Part shown: positions 1-7,209 of the stretch, in pieces | How positions within the stretch are numbered: position 1 is the stretch's first letter | Layout of the letters: every line of letters starts with the position of its first letter | Source of the DNA: Bog-159 sp035602155 | Lineage (GTDB): Bacteria; Acidobacteriota; Terriglobia; Bryobacterales; Bryobacteraceae | Length of the DNA stretch: 64,000 nt | Assembly (NCBI GenBank): GCA_035602155.1 | Contig: DATNMW010000250.1 | Coordinates: 1-64,000, forward strand | Reading direction: 5' to 3' | Position numbers and translations under genes: made by a program | Notes under the pieces: model-generated | What the model was told of the DNA's origin: nothing | Databases searched by the model: none | What the model saw: only the letters and a program-made list of their open reading frames with translations

Positions 1-1062
1 GGAATCACGCTTTCGGGGAGTTTGGCGGACTTCTCGTGGGGCGCCGTTGGCGGAGCCACAGAGTATCAATTGACTGTGGGGACCACCCCGGGGGGATCCA
101 ATATCTTTTCCGGTACCACCGCTGGAACATTGCAAACGGTGAGTTCCATTCCCTGCACCAATAGTGGCGCAACCATCTATGTGCAGTTATCCGCCGAAGT
201 AAACGGCACTTTCCAACCGGCTACGGACTACACCTATAAGTGCAAGATCGGCATCGGCGATTTCAACGGAGATGGCTACCAAGATCTGGTCTGGCAGGAC
301 AACAGCACTGGCCAGGTAAGCGTCAATTACTACGACGGGATGCCGGACATAACCTATATTGGCTGGAAATGGCTGAACAGCACCGACCAGGCGAGCGGCT
401 GGGTGCTGGTGGGAGCGGCGGACTTCGATGGCAACGGCGTACCGGACCTGGTTTGGGAGTACATGCCGACCGGCCAAGTCTCGGTGAACTACTATGGCGG
501 ACCGGGCGGGGCCACGCTGCTGGGTTGGAACTGGCTGAATAAAACGGGGTCTCCGGGCTGGACGGTAGTGGCGGTGGCGGATATGAACAATGACGGGGTG
601 CCGGACCTGATCTGGCAAGACAACGCGACGAATCAGGTCACGGTGAACTATTACGGAGGAGCGGGCGGGGCCACGCTGACGGGCTGGAACTGGCTTAAGA
701 ATCCTGGGGCGGCAGCGGGCTGGCGGGTAGTGGCCGCGGCAGACTTTGATGGCAATGGGACGCCGGATCTGGTGTGGCAATATGCGCCGACGCGGCAAGT
801 GTCGGTGAACTATTACGGGGGTGCGGGGGGAGCGACGTATCTGGGGTGGGCGTGGCTGAATGAAGCCGGATCTCCGGGGTGGACGGTAGCTGGGGCCGGC
901 GATTTCAATGGAGACGGGGTGCCGGATCTGGTGTGGGAAGAAAACGCGACGGCGCAGGTAAGCGTGAACTACTATGGGGGTGCAGGAGGAGCCACGTTGA
1001 TCGGCTGGAACTGGCTGAATGAAGCCGGGTCACCCGGGTGGACGGTCGTGGTCCCCAGATAG
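1..1062 (+). CDS. FG-GAP/VCBS repeat surface protein, 5' end missing
   Basis: The reading frame is open to the left window edge, so this is the C-terminal part of a longer gene; the TTG at 22 is only an internal codon. The first ~75 residues look like the end of a beta-sandwich (fibronectin-like) domain. Five repeats of about 53-55 residues follow. Each starts with a calcium-binding-like D-F-(D/N)-G-(N/D)-G-x-P-D-L-V-W motif and ends with V-N-Y-Y-G-G and G-W-x-W-L. This is the FG-GAP/VCBS repeat pattern, which folds as a beta-propeller in secreted or surface proteins. No membrane anchor is visible at the C-terminus. The neighbour converges on it with 23 bp between them. The family call is solid; the ligand is unknown. 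Confidence 0.85.
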   Translation, partial: GITLSGSLADFSWGAVGGATEYQLTVGTTPGGSNIFSGTTAGTLQTVSSIPCTNSGATIYVQLSAEVNGTFQPATDYTYKCKIGIGDFNGDGYQDLVWQDNSTGQVSVNYYDGMPDITYIGWKWLNSTDQASGWVLVGAADFDGNGVPDLVWEYMPTGQVSVNYYGGPGGATLLGWNWLNKTGSPGWTVVAVADMNNDGVPDLIWQDNATNQVTVNYYGGAGGATLTGWNWLKNPGAAAGWRVVAAADFDGNGTPDLVWQYAPTRQVSVNYYGGAGGATYLGWAWLNEAGSPGWTVAGAGDFNGDGVPDLVWEENATAQVSVNYYGGAGGATLIGWNWLNEAGSPGWTVVVPR

Positions 1063-1085
1063 GTGGCGAACCGCGGTGAAAACGA

Positions 1086-1850
1086 TCACGCCTTACGAGC
1101 CACCGCTAATAGAGACGTGCCTGTCGGCAACTGCCGCCGCCGGCGAATCCACTGGATCTCCTGCGACAAAACCACAGATAGCATCCAATTCAACACCGGA
1201 ATCACTCGCAAATCGCGTTCGACAGACCGCACCATCTCGTCCGGTCCGCTGCCTTTGCCAAGCCGCCGGCTAAGCCACACCAGCGGGTAGGTGGCTGCCA
1301 TATAGGGAGTGAGATACTCCACCAAATATCCGCACTCCTTTAGCTTCTGTTCCAACTCCTCCTTCCGGTATCGTCTGCAGTGGCAGGCGGCTTCATCGAA
1401 AGCGCTCCACAACGCCGGGTCCGCCGGAACTGTCAACAGCAACCTGCCTTGCGCGTCCAGTAGCCGCCAAAGATCGTGCAGCACCTGCCGGTCGTCGGGC
1501 AGATGCTCCAGCACGTCAAAGATCCCAATCAGGTGGAATGTCTTGCGAAACGGAGGCAGCTTCAGGTCGCCCTGCACCAGCGGGCAGGAACAGCGGCCCC
1601 GCGCGTAAGCGAGCCCTTCACGGAAGTAATCCATCCCCACCACCACGCCTTCCGGACAAGCCTTGTCTAGAAAGCGCAGCACGTTGCCATCGCCGCATCC
1701 CACTTCGAGTACTCGATAACCCGCCCCTAGTTCCGCTACAGCCTGCCCGGCCAGCAACGAAATAATTCGATTGCGCGCCCGAAACCAAAAGTGCCGGTCC
1801 TCGACCGCTACAAGCCGCGCAAAGTGGGACGGATCATAGCCGCCTGTCAT
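1086..1850 (-). CDS. SAM-dependent methyltransferase (type 11-like)
   Basis: Class I SAM methyltransferase of 254 residues. SAM-binding motif I reads V-L-E-V-G-C-G-D-G, followed by an I-G-I-F-D-V-L-E-H-L segment typical of Methyltransf_11/23. An N-terminal E-x-x-H-F-W-F-x-x-R-N signature is often seen in polysaccharide-locus methyltransferases. I chose the ATG at 1850 because it overlaps the end of the upstream aminotransferase by 17 bp and places the family N-terminus correctly; the frame is open further upstream, but that part is antisense-like inside the aminotransferase. It is probably co-transcribed with the aminotransferase and methylates the same sugar or a lipid-linked intermediate. 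The substrate cannot be read from sequence. Confidence 0.85.
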   Translation of the reverse strand: MTGGYDPSHFARLVAVEDRHFWFRARNRIISLLAGQAVAELGAGYRVLEVGCGDGNVLRFLDKACPEGVVVGMDYFREGLAYARGRCSCPLVQGDLKLPPFRKTFHLIGIFDVLEHLPDDRQVLHDLWRLLDAQGRLLLTVPADPALWSAFDEAACHCRRYRKEELEQKLKECGYLVEYLTPYMAATYPLVWLSRRLGKGSGPDEMVRSVERDLRVIPVLNWMLSVVLSQEIQWIRRRRQLPTGTSLLAVARKA

Positions 1851-2991
1851 GGGCCATTTCAAACGAGAGGATTGCCTCAATGACTTCGTCCTGCCCGTCC
1901 TGGGTGAGATCGTTGTAAAAGGGGAGCCGCAAGAGGCAGTCACTGACCCGCTCCGTCACTGGGCACTGCCCCGGGCTCCCGCCAAACCGGAGACCCATCG
2001 CCGACAGATGCAGCGGCAGATAGTGAAAAACGCTGAGAATCCCGCGGCGTCTCAGGTGCTCGATCAATCCCTGCCGCTCCGCGAGCGAATGCATGACCAT
2101 ATAGAACATGTGGTACGGCTGTTCGCAATGCGCAGGAATGTGCGGTAACTGCAGGTTATTCATCCCGGCCCACTCGCATAAGTGCGAGTAGTAGTATGTC
2201 CAGATGCGTTTTCGCACCACTGTGATATGTTCATATGTTTCGAGCTGCGCATATAGAAATGCCGCCAGAATATCGGATGGCAGGTAGCTCGAACCGACAT
2301 CGACCCAAGTATACTTGTCGACTTGTCCGCGGAAGAAGCGGCTTCTATTAGTCCCCTTTTCGCGAATAATCTCCGCGCGCGCCATGTATTTGGGATCGTT
2401 GATCACCAACGCGCCTCCCTCGCCGCAGATGACATTCTTGGTCTCATGGAAGCTTTGGGCGGCCATGCAGCCGAACGTGCCCAGGTAGTCCTGTTTGTAT
2501 TTTCCGAAAAGCCCATGCGCATTATCTTCAACGACCGTTATATCGTGCTTGTGTGCAATCTCAAGGATTCGATCCATTTCACAAGCGACGCCCGCATAAT
2601 GCACTGGCAGGATGGCTCGCGTGCGCGGTGTAATAAGGGACTCCAGTTGTGTTTCATCTAAATTCAAAGTATCTTTGCGGATATCGGCGAACACTGGCCG
2701 GGCGCCGCGCAGCACGAAAGCGTTCACGGTGGAAACGAAGGTGAACGATGGGACGATAACGTCGTCGCCCGGACGGATATCCAGCAGAAGCGCCGCCATT
2801 TCCAGGGCGTGCGTGCAGGAGGTAGTCAGCAGTACGCGAGGGGCGCCGAGTTCCCGCTCCAGCAGTTCCGCGCATCGATGCGTGAAGGCGCCGTCGCCCG
2901 CCGCATGCCCGAGGCGGATGCATTCGGCGATATAGTGCAGTTCATTGCCGGTCAGGCCCGGTCTATTGAAGGGAATTCGATAAGCGCTCAC
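1834..2991 (-). CDS. rffA: dTDP-4-amino-4,6-dideoxygalactose transaminase-like (WecE/RffA family)
   Basis: PLP-dependent DegT/DnrJ/EryC1 aminotransferase of 385 residues, close to the usual WecE/RffA length (~376). The N-terminus F-N-R-P-x-x-T-G-N-E is typical of the RffA branch. Visible active-site elements are the PLP-pyridine Asp in V-V-E-D-N-A-H-G (about residue 156) and the Schiff-base lysine in F-H-E-T-K-N (about 185). The family converts a dTDP-4-keto-6-deoxyhexose to the 4-amino sugar using glutamate. The GNAT gene at 6231-7103 resembles WecD, the enzyme that acylates this product, which supports the assignment. Its stop overlaps the methyltransferase start, so the two genes are likely coupled. 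The exact sugar configuration is uncertain. Confidence 0.85.
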   Translation of the reverse strand: MSAYRIPFNRPGLTGNELHYIAECIRLGHAAGDGAFTHRCAELLERELGAPRVLLTTSCTHALEMAALLLDIRPGDDVIVPSFTFVSTVNAFVLRGARPVFADIRKDTLNLDETQLESLITPRTRAILPVHYAGVACEMDRILEIAHKHDITVVEDNAHGLFGKYKQDYLGTFGCMAAQSFHETKNVICGEGGALVINDPKYMARAEIIREKGTNRSRFFRGQVDKYTWVDVGSSYLPSDILAAFLYAQLETYEHITVVRKRIWTYYYSHLCEWAGMNNLQLPHIPAHCEQPYHMFYMVMHSLAERQGLIEHLRRRGILSVFHYLPLHLSAMGLRFGGSPGQCPVTERVSDCLLRLPFYNDLTQDGQDEVIEAILSFEMAHDRRL

Positions 2992-3143
2992 AACTCACCA
3001 GCAATGCGAGGCGACAAACGAAGCATCCGTGTTCTATCGAATCCGTGGACGGAGTTGCGTGCGGCTGCGTTTGGCCATCACCCGCTTAGTATATCCTACG
3101 GTCGATCGGCCTGCGTATGCGGAAGCTGTGATATGATCCCGGA

Positions 3144-4073
3144 GTGCGGGTCTCTATTGTCATCCCGGTCTACAACTCCGAAGAAAGCCTACCGCTGCTG
3201 GTGTCCCGCATTGGCGAACTGCTGAAGCCGCAATATGAAGCGATGGAACTGCTGCTGGTTAACGACGGCAGCAGCGACCGGAGTTGGGAGGTCATCACCC
3301 GCCTGGGCGCCTCCGCGGATTGGGTACGCGGCGTGAACCTGATGCGGAATTACGGGCAGCACAATGCGCTGCTATGCGGCATCCGAGCCGCGTCTTACGA
3401 AATCATCGTAACGATGGACGACGACTTGCAGAACCCGCCCGAAGAAGTTCCGCGGCTGATCGGCAAGCTCGAAGGAGGCTGGGATGTCGTCTACGGGACG
3501 CCGGAGAGGGAGAGTCACGGCTTCTATCGCGACTTGGCCTCACGCTTCACGAAACTGGCGCTGCGCGCCGCGATGGGCATCGAAACAGCGCGCTACGTCA
3601 GTGCATTCCGGGCATTTCGGACTTACTTGCGCGATGGGTTTGCAGACTATCGCAGCCCGTACGTATCCATCGATGTGCTGTTGACCTGGGCCACCACGCG
3701 CTTCGCGGCAGTGCCCGTGCGCAACGACCCGCGCACCATCGGAACTTCGAACTACACGTTTCGCAAGCTGGCGGTTCATGCATTGAACATGATGACCGGC
3801 TTGAGCACGCTGCCGCTGCAACTGGCTAGTCTTGTCGGGTTCGCCTCGACGTTGTTCGGCATGGCGGTGCTGGTGTACGTGATCGGCCGTTACTTGATAC
3901 AAGGGAATAGCGTTCCGGGCTTCCCGTTTCTGGCCTCGGTGATCGCAATGTTTTCCGGCGCACAACTGTTCGCCATCGGCATCATCGGGGAGTACCTGGC
4001 CCGTATGCACTTCCGTATGATGGAGCGTCCCAGTTACACGGTGCATTCGACGACGGCGGGCGACGCCGGGTGA
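3144..4073 (+). CDS. GT2 polyprenyl-phosphate glycosyltransferase (ArnC/GtrB-like)
   Basis: Family 2 glycosyltransferase of 309 residues with a GTG start. The GT-A domain has V-N-D-G-S-S-D (about residue 40-46) and the metal-binding D-D-D-L-Q-N-P-P motif (about 92), typical of DPM1/ArnC/GtrB enzymes that load a sugar onto undecaprenyl phosphate at the inner membrane. Two C-terminal membrane helices follow (about 228-260 and 265-295). It is divergent from the aminotransferase operon across 152 bp and convergent with the acyl-carrier gene, so it is transcribed alone. It likely charges a lipid carrier with a sugar used to decorate the glycan, and could supply one of the GT-C proteins nearby, which use lipid-linked donors. 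Confidence 0.85.
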   Translation: MRVSIVIPVYNSEESLPLLVSRIGELLKPQYEAMELLLVNDGSSDRSWEVITRLGASADWVRGVNLMRNYGQHNALLCGIRAASYEIIVTMDDDLQNPPEEVPRLIGKLEGGWDVVYGTPERESHGFYRDLASRFTKLALRAAMGIETARYVSAFRAFRTYLRDGFADYRSPYVSIDVLLTWATTRFAAVPVRNDPRTIGTSNYTFRKLAVHALNMMTGLSTLPLQLASLVGFASTLFGMAVLVYVIGRYLIQGNSVPGFPFLASVIAMFSGAQLFAIGIIGEYLARMHFRMMERPSYTVHSTTAGDAG

Positions 4074-4234
4074 CCGGAATGCGACCGCCATATCGAATCG
4101 CAGCCTGCGAGCCTGGGTAATGTAATAGGGTCGAGTGAATAGGGGCGCCAGCGCGTACCGGCGATTCGGGGCACGGTGCGGAGCGGGTTCGAGGGAATGA
4201 GTTTATTTTGCCGCGAGGTTAGCAAAGAGCTAAG

Positions 4235-4480
4235 CTAGCGTTCCGCTCGCTGATGTAATGCAATTTGAATGCGGCCGACCGAGGTCAGTTCCCCGAGCTC
4301 CGCGCTGGAGAAGCGCACGGCAAAGCTCTCCTCGATATCCAGGATCAGCTTGAGGTGGCTGACAGAATCCCACTGCGGCACGGTGTCGGCATTGGTCGCC
4401 GGCGTAATCTGTGCCGGTTCCAGGCCGAAATTCCTCGCCACGATTTCCACTAGATGGGGGTTAAGCATGAATACTCTCAT
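4235..4480 (-). CDS. Acyl carrier protein, FkbH-associated
   Basis: Small 81-residue acyl carrier protein. The phosphopantetheine attachment site is the Ser in Q-W-D-S-V-S-H (about residue 39), followed by the helix-II pattern L-I-L-D-I-E-E-S-F. The ATG at 4480 overlaps the FkbH-like stop in an ATGA junction, which decides the start; an internal ATG at 4468 is the alternative. Carrier proteins paired with FkbH-like enzymes accept a short acyl group, glyceryl in the studied tetronate and ansamycin-type pathways. Here the next genes upstream are the loader (FkbH-like) and a GNAT transferase, so the carrier probably presents an acyl unit for transfer to an amino sugar. About 160 bp separate its stop from the convergent GT2 gene. 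Confidence 0.9.
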   Translation of the reverse strand: MRVFMLNPHLVEIVARNFGLEPAQITPATNADTVPQWDSVSHLKLILDIEESFAVRFSSAELGELTSVGRIQIALHQRAER

Positions 4481-6234
4481 TGAACGGGCACGATTTCGAT
4501 CCACTCGGGAGCCGGTGCTGTCTGCCGCGTCAGGTCTATTTCCCAGCAGGTGGCGTCCGCAGCAGGCACGGGCTGCGGAACTGATGAAAATCCCAGGTTG
4601 GCGTACAGCGATGCCGCTACCGCGTTGCGGGCCGTCGGCCGGTACTCTGCGACCAGGCGCCTGGCGCCCAAGCCGCGCAGCAACGCGTATGCATGTGCAA
4701 GAAACGCCTGTTCCAAGGTCCGGCCGATTACCCGGCAGCTCAATAGAAAGGTGTCGATGCGCCACGTGGTCGCCGCCTCTTTGCGAAGGATGAGCACACC
4801 TACGATGCCGTTGAGACCGAAGCGGTCCGCCAGTTCCAGCCAAAGGACCAACGCATCGGAGGACATCGCCAGCGCGGCGAGTTCGGCTTCCGTGTAGCGC
4901 CGCGCGGTCAGGTTGAACTGGTTGGTTTTTTGGGTCAATTGCGCAATGCGAGGCACCGTAAAGGCGTCAGCTCGGCCGATGCGCGCCACCATTTGCAGCG
5001 AGCGGTAATAATCTTCCAGGCTGCACGTTTGGGCTTCCAAAGTGCGGCGCGCCGCTTGCGCGCTGTACATGGCCGTGCGGCTGCGGTCCTCTTCGGTCAG
5101 GCGAAGTTTCGGGAAAGCCTGCACGGCAAGTCCGAGCAGGGCAAACTTGTACTCGGCGGGGTCCCCGGGCCAAGCGGGTACCAGCACTGTTGGAAGCGCG
5201 TGAGATACCAGTGCGCGTTCGGCGGGATTGTCGTCGATGAACACCAGGCTGTCGAGACCCAGGTTCAACTCTTCTGCAATGGATCGCAGATTGGTAGCCT
5301 TGTCTTCCCAGTTGATGCGAATACTGGCGAAGTGCTTTTCGCGCAACGGCATGGAAGGATGCGAGCGAATCACCGCCAGGGCGTCATCCGGATTGTTCTT
5401 GCTGCAAATCGCCAGCAGGATGCCCTTGCGGGTGAGGTTGAGCAGTTCCTGTTGGAACTCGACGAACGCCCGGCCCACGCCCTCTTCGCCGAGCTGGAGG
5501 CCTGCAATCCCATCCTCGCCGACGATGCCCCCCCACAACGTGTGGTCGAGATCCAGCACGATACACTTGCGCGTCCGGCCAAACCATGCGGCAAGGGCAG
5601 CGGCATAGCGTCCGGCCAACGCCCGCATGGCGGCGCGGCTCCAGCGGGAGCGCGCCAGGTACCACAGCCTGGCGTCGTGCCATTGCCGATAACCTACCCA
5701 GGCCATCACGGCCGCTGCGTCCACCACGATCGCCGAACGTGTCTCACGGGCAAGCCCGGCCAGGGCGCGGTTGTATGCATAGGAAAGATCGTGCAGGGAG
5801 TATCCGGAATTGTATTCCAGCCCAGTCAGCGCGGTCAGCGGTGGCAGGGCAATAGTGTTCAGCAGAAAAGCCGTCTCGGGCAAGTGAGGCCCGGCGCCCG
5901 TCACCAACTGCCGTAACTCAGCGGACCGCGCTGTGACCAGATTGTGTTTCGCGTCGTCGTCTAACGCGAACGGGTTAACCAGGCAGTCTCGGAATAGATC
6001 CTCGCCATCCAGATACAACAAAACCGCATCGGGCCGGTTGGCGAATAACTCCGACCCAGGATCAAGCAATTGTTGCCGCACCTGATCGAATCCGGCAACC
6101 CGGATGTCCGCATCGAATCCCGCCGTTCGCAGTTCTTGTTCGAGCAGGTCGGGAAAGAGCTGCACTGTGCAATTGGCCAGCAGGGCCACGCGGATCCGCC
6201 CTGAAGAATGGAACTGGGAGGCGGCAAGGGTCAT
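4477..6234 (-). CDS. FkbH-like HAD-IIIC protein with acyltransferase-like C-terminus
   Basis: 585 residues. An N-terminal region of ~215 residues (SGNH-like in related proteins) is followed by the HAD domain, with motif I D-L-D-H-T-L-W-G-G (about 228-236), motif II C-S-K-N-N (about 277) and motif III F-I-D-D-N-P-A-E-R (about 332). A GNAT-like C-terminal part (about 420-585) carries the family pattern L-L-S-C-R-V-I-G-R. FkbH proteins take 1,3-bisphosphoglycerate, remove the phosphate and load glyceryl onto an ACP. The ATG at 6234 gives an ATGA overlap with the GNAT gene upstream, and the stop overlaps the ACP downstream, so the three genes are translationally coupled. The acyl group could differ from glyceryl. 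Confidence 0.88.
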   Translation of the reverse strand: MTLAASQFHSSGRIRVALLANCTVQLFPDLLEQELRTAGFDADIRVAGFDQVRQQLLDPGSELFANRPDAVLLYLDGEDLFRDCLVNPFALDDDAKHNLVTARSAELRQLVTGAGPHLPETAFLLNTIALPPLTALTGLEYNSGYSLHDLSYAYNRALAGLARETRSAIVVDAAAVMAWVGYRQWHDARLWYLARSRWSRAAMRALAGRYAAALAAWFGRTRKCIVLDLDHTLWGGIVGEDGIAGLQLGEEGVGRAFVEFQQELLNLTRKGILLAICSKNNPDDALAVIRSHPSMPLREKHFASIRINWEDKATNLRSIAEELNLGLDSLVFIDDNPAERALVSHALPTVLVPAWPGDPAEYKFALLGLAVQAFPKLRLTEEDRSRTAMYSAQAARRTLEAQTCSLEDYYRSLQMVARIGRADAFTVPRIAQLTQKTNQFNLTARRYTEAELAALAMSSDALVLWLELADRFGLNGIVGVLILRKEAATTWRIDTFLLSCRVIGRTLEQAFLAHAYALLRGLGARRLVAEYRPTARNAVAASLYANLGFSSVPQPVPAADATCWEIDLTRQTAPAPEWIEIVPVQ

Positions 6235-7103
6235 GAAGCGCTCGCTACGCTGTTTCCGGAGGAAGCTTCTTTCTGACGGAGAGTGGGAGGATTCAGGTGC
6301 CGGGCGGCGGGCGAATGCCAGTGAAACACCGCCTCCGGGCCTGAGAACCGGAAGCCCAGCATGGCACAAATGTTCGCCACGCCCGTGTTGGCGCAGGAGA
6401 TTTTGCCGGTTACCTGCTTCACACCCAGGCGTTGGAGTGCGCGTAGCGTGGCGAGATACAGTTCGAACCCCAGCAAGGTTTTTTGCAGGTGGACGTCAAT
6501 AGCGGGGAGCGCCAGGTTGGCAACTCCATTATCGATGGTCACATGCGCGAATCCGTCCACGCAGCCCGGGCCGCTCATCACAAACACAACAGACCGCTCA
6601 TCGGCGCAGGTGATCGCGTTTTCTATCCACTGATGAAACCGCAGCCCCGCCAGCGCATTGGGGAACCGCGCGTCTGCGTAGTAACGTCCAAACTGAAATG
6701 CCCGACCCGCGACCGCGGCCGCCGCCGGCGCATCCGCTAGTTGAGCCGGGCGCAGCGTAATCCGGGATTCTGGGAGGCGGCTGCGCTGCAGGCCGGGCAG
6801 CGTCAGAACAAGAGTGAAGTCGACAAAATGAAACCCCAGTTCGGGCAGCAGTGCAATCCAGTCGCGATTGATCGCGGGAACGCTGGCGACGCATACTTCC
6901 ACGTCGTTGCTAGTCGCCCACCGATCCAGCGCACTGCGCACGTTCCCGGCCTGGGCCGCCACCTGCGTACAATCCCCGCAGTGGTACTCGCCCACTGGAA
7001 AGCCGAAGATCCGTCCATCCCACGGCAGCAGGCCGACGAGCCCCATCTGCGGCTCGCCCACGCAGAGCTCATCATACTGCACAGCGAAATCACCCAACGT
7101 CAT
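6231..7103 (-). CDS. GNAT-family acyltransferase, WecD/RffC-like
   Basis: 290 residues. The N-terminal half resembles the WecD arrangement: F-G-x-P-V-G-E-Y near residue 34, then a variable domain. The C-terminal half is a GNAT fold ending with N-T-G-V-A-N-I-C-A-M-L-G-F-R-F, matching the WecD-type acceptor-site end. WecD acetylates dTDP-4-amino-4,6-dideoxygalactose, the product of the WecE/RffA homologue at 1834-2991. Because this gene is fused in an operon to an FkbH-like loader and an ACP rather than standing alone, its donor may be acyl-ACP instead of acetyl-CoA; that is inference. It is first gene of the minus-strand operon, with 106 bp to the divergent membrane protein, which must hold both promoters. 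Confidence 0.78.
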   Translation of the reverse strand: MTLGDFAVQYDELCVGEPQMGLVGLLPWDGRIFGFPVGEYHCGDCTQVAAQAGNVRSALDRWATSNDVEVCVASVPAINRDWIALLPELGFHFVDFTLVLTLPGLQRSRLPESRITLRPAQLADAPAAAAVAGRAFQFGRYYADARFPNALAGLRFHQWIENAITCADERSVVFVMSGPGCVDGFAHVTIDNGVANLALPAIDVHLQKTLLGFELYLATLRALQRLGVKQVTGKISCANTGVANICAMLGFRFSGPEAVFHWHSPAARHLNPPTLRQKEASSGNSVASAS

Positions 7104-7209
7104 TCGACATCATCGTAGCGTGGCCCGGCTGGTTAGGCAAGCCCGTGAGCTTACCAAAGTTTTTTGACTAGCCCGTACGCGCCAGCTGCGTTAGGGCTAA
7201 AATCTATCC

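Noticed and set aside
4204..4260. Small inverted repeat (TTAGC/GCTAA) between the convergent GT2 and ACP genes
   Set aside because: Only 5-bp arms and no T-tract; too weak to call a terminator.
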